DNA of 36,973 nt from Lingula anatina (lineage: Eukaryota > Brachiopoda > Lingulata > Lingulida > Lingulidae), in contig NW_019775830.1 of the NCBI RefSeq assembly GCF_001039355.2, positions 78,808 to 115,780 of the forward strand. The letters run 5' to 3'. Made by a program: the position numbers and the translations under genes. The notes beneath the pieces are model-generated. The model made no database searches. It saw only the letters and a program-made list of their open reading frames with translations, and was not told the origin of the DNA. Below are positions 11,993-23,615 of the stretch, in pieces. Position 1 is the first letter of the stretch, and each line of letters opens with the position of its first letter.

Positions 11993-12996
11993 CACACAAA
12001 CACACACACACACATNGGGGGAGTGACCTAGATGATGTCAGCATTCTTAAACACATGCCTAATGTAGAAGTGGTCAGTCTCAGGTGAGGACAAATGATCT
12101 TAAAAAGAAAAAAAAAAAACATTAGGTAGCAGTCTGAACCTTGAAGGTATTTCATGTGCATTAACTGTTCATGATTACAAAAGACTATCTTAAAATTTTC
12201 ACGAAGGTTCTCTTAATCACCTAAGTTTCACAAAAACATTAAAAAATATATATTTATCAGCAATTTTCCCAAAATCACTCATGTATACATTACCAAACTC
12301 CTGGAAGAAAATAGTTTTTCATTTTAGAGCCATACAAAAAATTCACCAGTTTCCACCTCCATTATACGAGTGATGCAACAATAAGAAACTTAATTTTGAT
12401 AAGCATAATTAAATTAAGAAAGTGCTGCTCATTATCATTATTTAAAAATGTATAGAACCAGTTAAAAGTGTTAAAGAAAACTATTGTTTACATGGCTTTG
12501 TAATGTGTAATTACCAATATAATGTTTCTTTTTTTTTTTCAGTGTAAACAAAATCACCAGTTTAGCCGACTTCGCTCATTGTTCCAAGCTCCAAGAGCTG
12601 TACATCCGTAAAAATATGATCACTAACCTGGCAGACATCTGTTATCTGAAGCACCTGCCAAACCTGAGGACCCTCTGGCTCAGTGACAACCCCTGTGCAG
12701 TGGGAGATAGATACAGGCTCACTGTGCTGAAAACATTGCCTAATTTACATAAATTGGATAATATTGGTAAATGGTGGAAATTTTAGAAATTTTTTTATTT
12801 TATTATTATTACTTTTTATTTTTATTTTTTGGGTGTGTGTGGAGGAGGGGATCATGATCAACGAGTCAAGCATCATTTTTCATTTTGAAATACACTTGTG
12901 TTATTTCAGTCATGGTAGTATAGAAGTATTGCCTTGATTTGTTATATGCACATGCAAACACCCAAACACATGAGTACACTAATAAACACATGGATG

Positions 12997-13027
<31 letters not shown>

Positions 13028-14060
13028 TCAGGCACACGTGCACTCTTCGTCCTACCTCACTGGCATTTGGACATTATATCTTACCATTTTCTTTTCTATT
13101 TCATCAACAACGCAGCTGTGCAAGTAGAAGAACTAAACGATGCAATAGAGCAGGGATTAGACCTTCACCTGCCCGAGTCGTCAAGGTCCCCATCCAAGTC
13201 CTCCTCTCAGAGACCCCAATCTGCTAAGAAAGACAAAGACAGGTCACCGGTGGAGGATCCTGATAAACTGACACTGGAACAGACAAAGTAATGATCAGTT
13301 ATATTAACGGAGATAAATTGATTGAAAGAGCTTTAAATGAGTGAAAGTATATAGGCTATCTAAAACTATGGTCTGTATAACATATTTACCCAACTCAAAA
13401 AACTCAACTCAAAAGAAATTTCTTTGGAAAAATGGAACTTGTTCACAGAAATGATTTTAGTTATATTAATGTGACTGTTTATATCTGGTCTCATACTTGA
13501 ATCCTTTGCCAAAATACCTGTAAATTATTGTCACTGGATTTGTTTCAGTAAAATCAGGGAAGAGCTTGGACTGAAGCCGGTTTCCACAGAAAAGTATTCT
13601 CCAGTGAAACATCACAGGCCTGGGGGCAGCAAGGCCAGGGTAAGATTTTATATTCATGTTATTTCAATGAGAAACTGTGTCAAATGTTTCTGCTGTTTTT
13701 CAAGTTAACTGTAGAATTGAAGAAGTTAATTTTATCGATTTATCTACTGTTTTCTACAGATATGTTAAGTTTTGTGGAATCTTAAGAACCCATCTCAAAA
13801 TCAAGGTTGGGGCTTTCCTTTACCAATCAGTGGGAACAAGACCCTCGCAGGGGACTCTCTTGTACATGATAGCCTCCTCATCTATCCTTAGCTAGAAGTC
13901 AACTAATAAATATTTCCCAGTCTGTATATTGCTCATGGTTTGTGTTCTGTTCCAGCAAGCCAACCTCCTCCAGGCAGCCCTGTGTTTGGTGAAGGAGCTG
14001 GACGTGGACAGTTTAGAAGCTGTGGGGAACGCTGTCAAGGACAGACTAGAGGCTCTCTGA
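10518..14060 (+). CDS. CFAP410: Cilia- and flagella-associated protein 410 (C21orf2 family)
   Basis: A leucine-rich-repeat protein of the ciliary base; the human orthologue works with NEK1 and is a retinal/skeletal ciliopathy gene. Exons: 10518-10597, 10964-11029, 11487-11710, 13116-13287, 13549-13639 and 13956-14060 (TGA). These join in frame to about 245 aa (human 256 aa). The N-terminus has the family pattern (RASDLESVRKLNCW, then GSDLDDVSILKHMPNVEVV). LRRs follow (ITSLANFAHCSKLQELYIRK, NLRTLWLSDNPC) with the LRR cap RLTVLKTLPNLHKLDNI. A Ser/Lys-rich linker comes next (residues about 130-180). The C-terminal helix LVKELDVDSLEAVGNAVKDR corresponds to the oligomerising tail. The exon 1 donor must be GTCGGT at 10598, not GTATAT at 10602, because only that restores the Cys-Trp-Gly-Ser frame. 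Exons 2 and 3 are present a second time at 12018-12083 and 12543-12766, next to an N. Confidence 0.93.
10963..12015. repeat. First copy of about 1.05-kb duplication with CFAP410 exons 2-3
   Basis: Starts at the G of the exon 2 acceptor and contains exon 2 (10964-11029), exon 3 (11487-11710) and the following intron into a (CA)n tract that stops at the N at 12016. It matches 12017 onward almost base for base, with small indels in homopolymers and one coding change (Asn here, Asp in the second copy, in the LA[N/D]FAHC segment). Confidence 0.95.
12017..13026. repeat. Second copy of duplication with CFAP410 exons 2-3
   Basis: Begins directly after N12016. The exon 2 copy (12018-12083) is preceded by a CA repeat and the N, so it lacks the acceptor context of the first copy. 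The exon 3 copy (12543-12766) is intact. Exon 3 ends in phase 1 while exon 2 needs two preceding bases, so splicing exon 3 to the second exon 2 shifts the frame. A real transcript can use only one set. Confidence 0.95.
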
Positions 14061-14980
14061 TATCAGGCCTCACTTTGTTATAAACATGAAACATTGTACA
14101 ACTGAGAAAAATATGGACCTGAGTCTAGATGTAAAAAAAAAGAAAACTTCAGAGAGTTCACATAATAGTGATAATCTTGATAACACTGTGAACATTTGTG
14201 GGTGTTGCCTAGAGCTTGGTTACAGTGCAATTACCCTTGAATGTTGCTGTAACGACTGTTGGAGTATTAAAGGCAAAATGTGTAGGGGTGTGTCTTAAAG
14301 CTCTCACCTGAGTTTAGCAGTCTGTGGTTACTGGAGCCATGAGGTACTCAACAGATCTTGTTCTTAACATATCACATGACTGTGTCTCCAAGATTACTGT
14401 TCCCTGCACAGTACAGGGTGTACCAAAACTTATGGAACGGTCTGTGAAAATTATTGTGGGTACCCAATTTTCGGGTTTAACCAAAGTGAACATTTGTGTG
14501 TATATTAGGACCAAGATATTTAATTATCTCATCTTATATTTATTTATTGTAAGTAGTGTGAATTGCAGCAATCTTTGAAACAGAATGTTACTCTTCTGAT
14601 CCCTGTGTCCTCTATGTGGATATTGTACTTCTTTTAAATTTCATACTTAGATGTTCACATATATACTTGATGTACAGTGAGAACTGGTAAATAGTTATTA
14701 AAAACCGTCCATATGAAAAACACTACATAGATTGAACTAACATAAAAATATATTTATTTATTGGCACTGCTTTTCCATGTGTTCATTTTCATTTCATGGG
14801 ACATTTTTCCAGTATTCATTCATTCAGGGACCTTAATATGCAACGACGTGGGTGATCGTAATATTTTCCCAATCTTATTTATTTTTTCAATTATTCCCCC
14901 AAATGTCTCGGTCTGAAGTAAACGGACTCGTCCCCCCCTCCCCCTTCAGAGCCTTTAAACCCCAACATCCAGCTTGAATC

Positions 14981-15109
14981 ATGTCGCAGACGTCAGGGAG
15001 ACATAAAAGGAACAGTGTTCCCCTAGACTACGTCGTCGATATCGTTTCCGACTCCCAACCCTGCCCCGCATGGTCGCACAATAGAGCCCGCATGATATTT
15101 ACAGGGTAG
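14981..15109 (+). other. Unassigned 42-codon frame in a CpG-richer patch
   Basis: ATG at 14981, open to a TAG at 15107-15109. Before the stop there is a possible donor GTAGGA at 15106, so this could be a first coding exon. Its amino-acid mix (MSQTSGRHKRNSVPLDYVV at the start) is not low-complexity, unlike most frames in this spacer. I recognise no family, and no matching next exon is apparent. It could equally be chance. Confidence 0.2.
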
Positions 15110-15868
15110 GAGAATTGGCAAATAATCCTTATCGGACAACCAAATTAGTCGGTCCAACAAACACGTACGCTCTGCTCCTTCTTAATTGCCTCACATCAGT
15201 TTTCCTTTTTCACTAATGCAAAGAAATTGCTATCAACACAAGCAGACAATAACGGGTTATGCTGTATCAAGGAGTTATAAATATTCTGTTTTACCACATA
15301 AAACGGCAGTTATAGCTATTATTCTGATATCTGAGCTTGTCTTTAGACCACATGACCGCCACTGATGGCTATACTCTGTTATAATCTCTCAAGAGATTAT
15401 AACAACAACAACAAAAAAAACTTTTTAGAAAAAAACAGGGACTAACTTTGAATGTAAAAATGTATTCATTAACCATTGGTTAGTTTGGGAAAAATGTTGT
15501 TTACTCCAGGAAAATTCTTTTTTGGCCAAAACGAAGAGTTACAAACGTTCACTTGATTCATTATAATTATTATTAAAAGAAAAAAAAAACCCACATGGAT
15601 GGCAATGGTATTGCCATGTTTACCGCGACAGGCCGTATGAACAACCCGGAGGGACCCGCAGAGTAAGTAAGGTTAGATTCCGGCGGCACTGTATTCATAC
15701 AATAGTTTGGAGACAAAGTAAAGAATTGTCACGAAGCCGATTACACAGATCTGTTTTTTTAGTTTATCGGGGTTCATTATCAAGAGAATATAATGGGATG
15801 TAAAAGTGAAAATGACCTTGCTTCACATGGTCTGTTGAAAAGGGATGCATAGTGCACTAGCACTTGCA

Positions 15869-16090
15869 TTAACATAAACCACAATTACAAAAAAAAAGGT
15901 TACCCGGTTATTGGGTTGAATAAAATATTGAGAAAATGGTAATGATCCGAGATATCTCAAGATCTCCCATATGACGTAATATTACACCATTATGACTAAA
16001 GAGTAAACTCCCACCTCAAGCGGATTCTCGCACGTCTTCTTGTCTGGTATGCCAGACAACATAATTTACTTGAACGTGCACTCAGGTACT
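15869..16090. repeat. First copy of 222-bp direct duplication
   Basis: Matches 16093-16315. The only difference I see is one base in an A-run (9 versus 10 A). It ends exactly at N16091. Confidence 0.95.
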
Positions 16091-16092
16091 NT

Positions 16093-16315
16093 TTAACATA
16101 AACCACAATTACAAAAAAAAAAGGTTACCCGGTTATTGGGTTGAATAAAATATTGAGAAAATGGTAATGATCCGAGATATCTCAAGATCTCCCATATGAC
16201 GTAATATTACACCATTATGACTAAAGAGTAAACTCCCACCTCAAGCGGATTCTCGCACGTCTTCTTGTCTGGTATGCCAGACAACATAATTTACTTGAAC
16301 GTGCACTCAGGTACT
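16093..16315. repeat. Second copy of 222-bp direct duplication
   Basis: Starts two bases after N16091 and repeats the preceding 222 bp. No coding content. This near-identity next to an N suggests a scaffold-join artefact. Confidence 0.95.
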
Positions 16316-16669
16316 ATGATTTCAGCGAATAAATACGTATCACACGGATAGAAATCGCTTGCAACAAGTGCCTCGGGATTACTATAAAATCCTCGTTTTA
16401 TGACTTTTATGGGCCAACCCTGAGCTTCATAGAACTCTAGGATCTGATCTTTCTGCTATAAAGGAGTGTTTCCAGTGTCTTAGCGGCTTCTGTAATACAG
16501 GGTGTATGACTCCAATTGTGTTGACAACTCTATTTGTCGCGCCCGCATGAGAAACGTCGTCACCAAATCACGTGAATCAGAATAGTTGGCTATGTTTTAC
16601 TATCTTTTCCTCAATGGTCAAGCAACACTGCGGTAGAGAAACTGTTTATTGTGAAGTTCCCGTTTAGTC

Positions 16670-19600
16670 ATGTCAGTTCCTACGGAGCTTTTAACTCGAG
16701 CCGCCGGTGATGTATGTATTTATTTATTTTTTTTCGTTGTGTATTGTTTGTCAAGGCCTCTGGTCAATGCAAATCAAATGTGGATATCTCAGTCACGGGC
16801 ATACAAGTACAAACCATACACAATCGAACACAAGCACGCGTTTTTGTTTGACCTCTAACCATAACATATTACTCTATTATGTCAGGTGGGCCGCACTTTG
16901 GTTAATGTGTATGCCTACAAAGATGCAGCAAAACGCCAACTTGATCCAGACGCCTACATGTTCATTGAAGCCGTGCAGACTGCGGGGCAGACGCATGGCG
17001 AGAATATCGAGGCCTTCAAGCGATTTCGTCTCCGACCAAGATTTCTACGAGATGTCAGTGTTATCGATACCAGTACTCGTATATTGGGACATTCGATAAA
17101 AATCCCAATAGGTGAGTCCATTGGATTAAAAATTAGAATTAATTTAACACCTTTAACAACTTTTACACCTCAAATCAATCGACAAGTTTGGGCTCCAATC
17201 CCGTACCGTCATTTTGGTATTGATATTTTCGTCATGGGATTATGAGCCCCTTATTATAATGCATCATTGAACAAAAGCTTTAGTACGACAGGGTCTGGGA
17301 ATGGTTCCATTGTTTGCTCCTCTCTTGCCAGGCTGACCAACAGTACCCCAATCGCTTTAAACACAGTACATCATGTAAAAAAAAGAAAACAGTTTGGCCT
17401 ATAGTGATATAGCATAGTGATCACCTTTTTTTGCGTGTGCGCTCGCGCGCGCGCGAGCGCGTGTGTTTGATTCAAATCATTTCACTCAAACAATGACCCT
17501 TCTAGTTTTACTCTGGTTTCTTGACCTTTTGGTGTTTTCGATGTTTTATTGTTAATAAGTACAGTAACTATCGATGGGAGAGCGATGGTGTCTATGCAAA
17601 CGGGGCTTAAGTTAGTTGCCCATCTTCAGAAAATGCTGACACGTAGAACGTAAATCAACATTTGAGTCAGAGAGGACATTTGCCGGCCAAAAAAAGGGAC
17701 TTACCATTTGACCTCTCAACCACCCATGCCCATGAACCTGACGAGTTCCATCATTAATCATGACGAACCACTCAAAATTGTCTATAAGGTTACCCTCGAG
17801 ATCACTTCAAGCCATTTCCATAATCTCGAGTGTAATATCTGTTTTTAATTTTGTTTTAAAAATTCTAAAATGGTATATATTGAAGGCCTTTAACCACACT
17901 AAATGTTCAAAGCATAGCATATTGGCAAGGAATATGAGGTTAACGGACCCAAAAGTAATTACTTTGTACATTTGGAGATTATAACACTACCAATATTTTA
18001 CACGCGCAAAAAGAAATAGCATGGCGATTTTTAAATCTTTTTTTTTTCTTTTTTTTGCTAGACCTTATAGACAAACAGAACATGGTAGAGGAAGAGCACG
18101 GCTTGGGGTGGGGTGGGGTGGGGCAGTTTCTCGGAGTGAATTAATTGACTTTGAATGATCAATGATACGTAACATCAGCAGTACTATTGCCGATGCTATT
18201 GCTGTTTTTATGGACTACTGCACGTACGTAGGCCCTGTAGACCAAACTTTTGGTATGAAAGTAATTGTCTACTACAAAAGCAATCAGAGCACAGAGCTCC
18301 GCAGGGACAAACGATTAACTTATTATTAAACATTAATCAATGAATGAATCATCACCAAAATTTGATCCATTTTGGATCTTCCCAATTGTGGCCTATCCTG
18401 AAAATTTTCATCAAAATCCACTCATAAATTTTTGAGTTAGGCTGGTGACGAACAAACAGAAAAAATGTACAAGTAAAAATGAAACTGAGACAAGATCTGC
18501 TAATTATTACCACGAGAGTTAACCCAGGCTGGCGCTACAGTTTGTACACCGACACATTCCCGGATTCTAACTTTAAAAATATTCCTGCAGGAGCTTTTAA
18601 TGGAAACCGTTGAAGTGCTGGAGATATAGTTTCAAGCCATGCGCAATGCTAACAGAGAGCGTGAAATGTATAGTGAATCCAGAGAACTTTTTATCTCCTT
18701 TATATGACTTCATCTTTCTATACAAGGTACATGTACATGACAGCACAACCAGCATATTAACATTTTAGCATATTAACGGAGAAAATATGCAAAAAATAAG
18801 CACTTAGTCGTGCTTCGAGAGAATGTTCCCTGAGTGTCATATTCTAATTTCTGATTTACATTTCGATGAAGAACAAAATCTACCATTATCCAGTGCACAT
18901 ACAAAGATTCAGCTGTAGCGTTATACTAGATAGTAATAAGTGATAAAATTTTATATAAAATAATTGCAACCAATAGGTCGAATTTTTACAAATACGTAAA
19001 TGCATATAAAAATTCAGATGTATATTCAGCCTATTACGTATATTACAATGCCATTGCGACTTAAAAGACCCGCTGGCATTCATTTAAAATTGTGCTACAA
19101 GAGCAACTAATGCAAATTCAGCCTTTTATGTTGGTGGCAATTGCGAGTCTGACTTTAAAAGGTCAGGACATTTGAAGCCGGCCACGAGTCAATTTTAACC
19201 TCAAGCAACCAGCTGTATATAGCTTGAGCAATTGTTCATCAGGCCCTCACCAACCCGCACCGGACCAGCATGGTGAGTTCCCGTTCAACACCAATAACAC
19301 GCAAAGCGTGGTCAAGTCCGTGGTGACCATCAGTGGCGCCATCTGTGGCGTGACAGGCTGAGATGATGATGATGATGATGATGATGATGAATGTATTTGG
19401 GGAGACTGGGTAACAATGGGATGTTTCATTCCCATGGGCCTTTTTATCAATATAAAAAAATCCTACACAAGAAATGTTTATATTGCCAAATAGCACATAC
19501 ATGCATTACCAAATGTTTTCTAAAGGATTCTTTGACAATTATGGATGGTATGAAAAAATATGTTCCAAAACCCTCGGAAATTATTCGACCAAAAGGAGAG

Positions 19601-22600
19601 AGATTCAGTGCACGTCTTGCAAGACGTAGAATGTACATTTCGCATCAAGAGAGCCAGTTGGACGAATAAATTGGCTGAAGTTTAGATCTCTTCATAAATT
19701 AAATTATATGTTGTTTTACTTGGATAAGATTTGGGGATATTTTTGAAGCGTAAGGATTAAATTGCTGACAGATAAATAAAAAGAAGTCGGAAATATATAT
19801 TGGTCCTACGACACTGTGACAAGAGCTGTTCGGGACACACCAAAGAACATGCACATACACGTCCTTCAGAATTAAAAAGAAACAAATTCAGCTTGATGGA
19901 CATTTTATTTACAGTTCCCAAGACCAATCTGAGAAATACAGAGTTCAGCCCTAACCATGTTTTAGAGGCCCGGATTCATACCTTTTCGTGGGCAGTGAAC
20001 AGAGACAAATGTATAATACCAACCATTTGTTCTAAGTCATGCCGATGTGACAGGAGTGGTGCATGTAGCCCGCTAGGAACCGTACTTCGTTCCGGGTTCC
20101 ACATTACTTTGTACAGGTGACATTCGTCCCACATACTAACCTCAATCCTAATTCTAACCTGTACTACTAGTAATCACGTATGGGTCCCCTTCCATTTCTA
20201 GGACTACCAATCCTGTCACTCCGGTGTCACGTACAGGAACGGTTTGAATTACTAACACAAAAGATATATATATCTGTTAACTTTCGACTAGGTATTTCTC
20301 CAAGTGGTTTACATAAATGGCTCCATCCGGAAGGGACAATCGGCACAGCGTCTGCTGCCGCTGCCAAAAATACGGTCATGATTCTTGCTGGAGCTACGAC
20401 CACGCCCTTAGAGGAACTTACCAAGGCTGTTCCTGACGCTCTTCTCTGGATGCAAATGTATATGGCGAAACCAAGAAGCGTCATGCTTAAATTCTTAAGG
20501 AGGGTAGAAGCAGCGGGTAAGGAAAAGATCGGGCGTTTTTCTATCTTTCTGTGGAAAGTAGCCAGTGAAAGGTGCATTTGTAAGGATAAGGGTGATAGAT
20601 TGGTAAAAGAATGCTAGATCGGGTATTAGACATATTTCGATCTCTCTGATGTGATATCAGGTTAAAATCCGTTATTCTGTGTCCTTCCCATTCTCTGCTG
20701 TAACTCATTGTTTCTCATTCAACCGCCAACATATTTCAACGTGTCAACACGTTGCGCCTTGAAGATTCATGTCAATTCACCGTATAGATGTTAAGGTAAA
20801 AATAAGTATTATTTCTGATACATCTCTGAAGATCTACTTTACAGATGTCATATATATAATCCGAGCTTTCGGCCCCTAGGCCTTCTTCTTGGAAGAATAT
20901 GCATCAGTAATAACACATTGCGCCGGTACTTTGTAGGTTTTTGGGCCATCGTTCTGTCATTAGACGAAGTGTCAGGAAGACGAATTCCGTGGTATAGCCG
21001 CGACGCGTACGATATCCCTGACTGGGTCACCTTCCCCAATTTCCCAAAGCCAGTGACAGATAGGAGAGCCACAACAGCTGACTTTTTAGAAAACGTTGAT
21101 ACAGTGACATGGGAGGATGTTGATTGGCTGAAAAAATTTACGAAACTACCGATCATTCTGAAGGGAATATCGACAGCAGAGGACGCAGAACTTGCGGTGC
21201 ACCACGGTGCAGATGCTGTGTTTGTCTCCAATCACGGTGGCCGGTAGGTAGAAACGGGTTTAAACGTTTTTTTAATATCATTTTTCAGAAATATGCGCTT
21301 TTTATAAGGATATGACGTTCACACAAAATCAACATGACCTAATATAGTTTGAAGGCGCCGATACTTTCTGCAATGACCATCCTAAAAAATCACATAAATC
21401 AGAACGCATCAACTGTACAGGAGTTGCTTCTCCTATATTTTTCATCTTAATCTATTTTCTAATGGCGATTTCAATTTTAAGTGTACCTACTTAAACTTTC
21501 AGAACGATAGATGGCGTTCCTGCCACTATTGACGTGCTGCCAGAAGTTGTACGTGCCGTAAGGGGGCGCTGTGAGGTTTATGTGGACGGAGGGGTTCGGA
21601 CTGGGAGGGACATTTTCACGGCACTTGCTTTAGGTAGGTACCCAAGAAGTTGAATTGTTATGTGACGTTGTAGTGAAGGGAAATATAACTGTGACACGCA
21701 AATGGTGCCCAATTTTTCATCATCCGTTTCCAAAAACTCCTGCATGTAGGGCCATATAACGTTCTTTGTTAGAATTTCTTGTATATTATTTGTGCCGTCA
21801 CTTACAACTCCAAGCAGAAGTGATGAAACTGCTGGAAAAAAAGGTCTAAAACCTTACCAAACTGGTGTGTGAATCAATGCAAAGGGACTTTAATTGTGAG
21901 TTCTATACTGGAAGGTATAGTTTCTACAGGATGTAGATATTTGTAGAATTTGCAACACAGGGTGTATTGTGTCTTACCTGCGATGACTACTTACCATCCA
22001 AGGGCAAAAACCGAGGCAAGGCTTATATTGAATCCTGAAAAGACAAAGAGAGCACAAACCTCCACCAAGTATCTTGTAGGCCTACTGACAGAGTGTACCC
22101 ACAGATTGTGGTAGTTGAGAACACATTCATTGTGAAAAGTCATACATACATACGGGACATTTATTTTTCATGAATGTAAATATGCACTTATGTAAAAAGT
22201 AATTCAGATTCTATCAGCACTAATGTGTAATCATTACAGCGCTGAGCCCAGCCCATAGCCCTCTTCGGGTATTAAATACACTTTGTCAGTACTTGGTACA
22301 TGAGATAATAAAATGACACTTCAGTTTTTTTATATATCTGGAATTATAATAAACTGTGTGTATTTAAGTTTTTTGGTTGACAATCAGCTTTCGTATTGCT
22401 GGAGCCCTTCACTATCTTGCTCACAATGTCCAGCTACACTGGGGACTCGGCTTAACGAGCTGGAACCCGTTTCCCAAAAACAGCGCAGTCAAAACTGACT
22501 GTGTGTTGTACGATTCAACAACTGGTACCCAGGAAAAGACTGTGACATTTGTGAATATAAACTGAATCTCCATTTGCTATGGTAGATCTGGTATATTGCT

Positions 22601-23049
22601 TCAATTCCAGGGGCTCGCGCCGTCTTCATCGGTCGTCCTGCTCTCTACGGTCTTGCCATTAACGGTGCCAAGGGTGTCCAGGGCGTTCTGGACGTTTTAA
22701 CCAAGGAACTTGAAAGTATCATGGCGCTAACAGGTGACTTCTCTTTTCCTGCCTATTCATAAACATTGCAACTCATTTTATGAATGATACTTGAGTTTTC
22801 CTTTTTCCATAGGATGGACAAGTGTAGTGTAAAAGATACTTGTGAACCGGTTCTTACCATATTGCCTACGGGAATTGTTAATTTGATATATTCTACGATC
22901 TAATAAACTTATTTCAGCGGGTAATATTTCCAGGTGTGACACGGATAGATGAAATAAACAGTTCTTATGTTGTCAAGCAGAGTCACTACGATAATGTGAG
23001 CAGACCGTCTGGAGGTAGCACCCTATCGGCGTGTTGTGCGTTGCAGTGA
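16670..23049 (+). CDS. FMN-dependent 2-hydroxyacid oxidase-like, paralogue A
   Basis: Glycolate-oxidase family (HAO1/GOX-like): oxidises an alpha-hydroxy acid to a 2-keto acid, passing electrons to O2. Exons: 16670-16711 (tentative first exon), 16886-17111, 20292-20516, 20937-21243, 21503-21633, 22611-22733 and 22934-23049 (TGA). They give about 389 aa, versus 370 in human HAO1. Family blocks: [37 protein letters not shown] (flavin-site Tyr), SLDE (conserved Asp), LPIILKGI (Lys), VFVSNHGGR (catalytic His and Arg), [12 protein letters not shown] and AVFIGRP (FMN phosphate site). Differences from HAO1: the pocket Tyr26 position reads Phe and the Trp110 position reads Ala. The C-terminus (SACCALQ) has no SKL-type peroxisomal signal. 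Exon 1 is chosen because its phase fits and because of the shared Met-x-Val-Pro start with paralogue B. AATAAA lies at 23270. The true substrate is unknown. Confidence 0.88.
17439..17460. repeat. 22-bp perfect CG-rich palindrome, Z-DNA prone
   Basis: Positions 17439-17450 (GCGCTCGCGCGC) continue into the mirror complement to 17460. The stretch is alternating purine-pyrimidine CG over most of its length, flanked by TGTG on both sides. It is striking in an AT-rich intron. Confidence 0.9.
18105..18123 (+). other. G-quadruplex motif (four G4 runs, single-T loops)
   Basis: GGGG at 18105-18108, 18110-18113, 18115-18118 and 18120-18123, separated by single T. This is a textbook strong quadruplex pattern on the + strand, inside intron 2 of hydroxyacid oxidase A (non-template strand). 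Confidence 0.85.
18262..18480 (+). mobile_element. Putative SINE / retroelement 3'-end remnant
   Basis: Contains CATCAAAATCCACTCATAA followed by TTTTTGAGTTAGGCTGGTGA and an ACAAACAGA tail. From memory this resembles the conserved 3' block of dispersed repeats seen in many marine invertebrate genomes. I could not search a repeat library, the family is not named, and boundaries are approximate. Confidence 0.4.
19230..19390 (+). mobile_element. Possible non-LTR retroelement tail ending in (GAT)n
   Basis: A GC-richer 130-bp block with an open frame ([19 protein letters not shown] in part) ends in a TGA. It is followed at once by eight or so GAT units to 19390. A coding-like block directly followed by a trinucleotide tail is typical of some LINE 3' ends. 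No reverse transcriptase is present here, so this is weak. Confidence 0.25.
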
Positions 23050-23572
23050 TGTCCTGGATATTACTGACTTGAACTCCAAACTGAATGTTTGAAGAAAACT
23101 CATAAAGCAAACAATCGATGCTATTATTTTTTCCCAACTGGCAAGTGCACAACTAATATGCCATAACTGAAAATGAAAGGTGAAATATTAATTACTGTAG
23201 GGATGAATATTAGTTATTTCAAAAAGATCTATCTTATGCATTTAATGGAAATATATAGTCAGCTATTGAAATAAAACTTATTGGGGAATGCTGTTTTTGC
23301 TACACTCCGCCAGGGGTCTCTGTTAGATAAAATTCTCATGTGAGGTTTAAGAAGATCAGACGGGACCCCTTCCTCGCTAGACATACTACATGTATTTGTA
23401 TTTCTCAGTGGAAACGATTTTAATCCAAATTTAAAACAACGTACAGAGAATCTTTGCGGGGGTAATGTTATAGCCATATATATTTCAGTGCCTAAAACGA
23501 TGTCTGTTTGTTTGAAGCTTGATGCCGCCAATATTGCTATCTTAACCAGGGTAACCCTCCCCCCCCCCCCCC

Positions 23573-23575
23573 AAA

Positions 23576-23614
<39 letters not shown>

Positions 23615-23615
23615 A
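23573..23615 (+). repeat. (AAAT)n microsatellite after a C14 run
   Basis: Tandem AAAT units directly following a run of 14 C at 23559-23572. Confidence 0.95.

Larger units (their letters stand above)
14061..16669. other. Spacer between CFAP410 and hydroxyacid oxidase A
   Basis: The CFAP410 3' UTR is expected at the left; ATTAAA occurs at 14266-14271. A locally CpG-richer patch lies near 14820-15110 with a 42-codon frame (listed separately). A 222-bp duplication around N16091 is listed separately. A short ATG frame at 15595 in a good start context (CCACATGG) runs into a strong donor GTAAGTA at 15663, but it has no upstream or downstream partner I can support. Confidence 0.6.
17112..20291 (+). 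other. Long intron 2 of hydroxyacid oxidase A
   Basis: A 3.2-kb intron. It holds a 22-bp CG palindrome (17439-17460), a G-quadruplex motif (18105-18123), a SINE-like repeat (about 18262-18480) and a GC-richer block ending in (GAT)n (about 19230-19390). Short readable frames at 19391-19669 and 19800-20120 match no family I know. Confidence 0.7.

Noticed and set aside
11838-12161. Cys/Val-rich minus-strand frame and its His-Thr plus-strand partner
   Set aside because: Translation of the (CA)n repeat; contains the N and spans an assembly junction.
10963-13026. A true leucine-rich-repeat expansion in CFAP410
   Set aside because: Near-identical introns are duplicated along with the exons, the junction carries an N, and exon phases do not allow 2-3-2-3 splicing.
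12934-13227. Frame beginning in the CA repeat and overlapping CFAP410 exon 4
   Set aside because: Uses a different frame from the CFAP410 coding exon; the upstream half is repeat and intron.
19391-19669. 92-codon frame starting at the end of the (GAT)n repeat
   Set aside because: Starts in the repeat tail and has no family match; a chance frame in a long intron is more likely.
23259-23531. 90-codon minus-strand frame in the paralogue A 3' region
   Set aside because: No domain or splice context; overlaps the likely 3' UTR of the oxidase.
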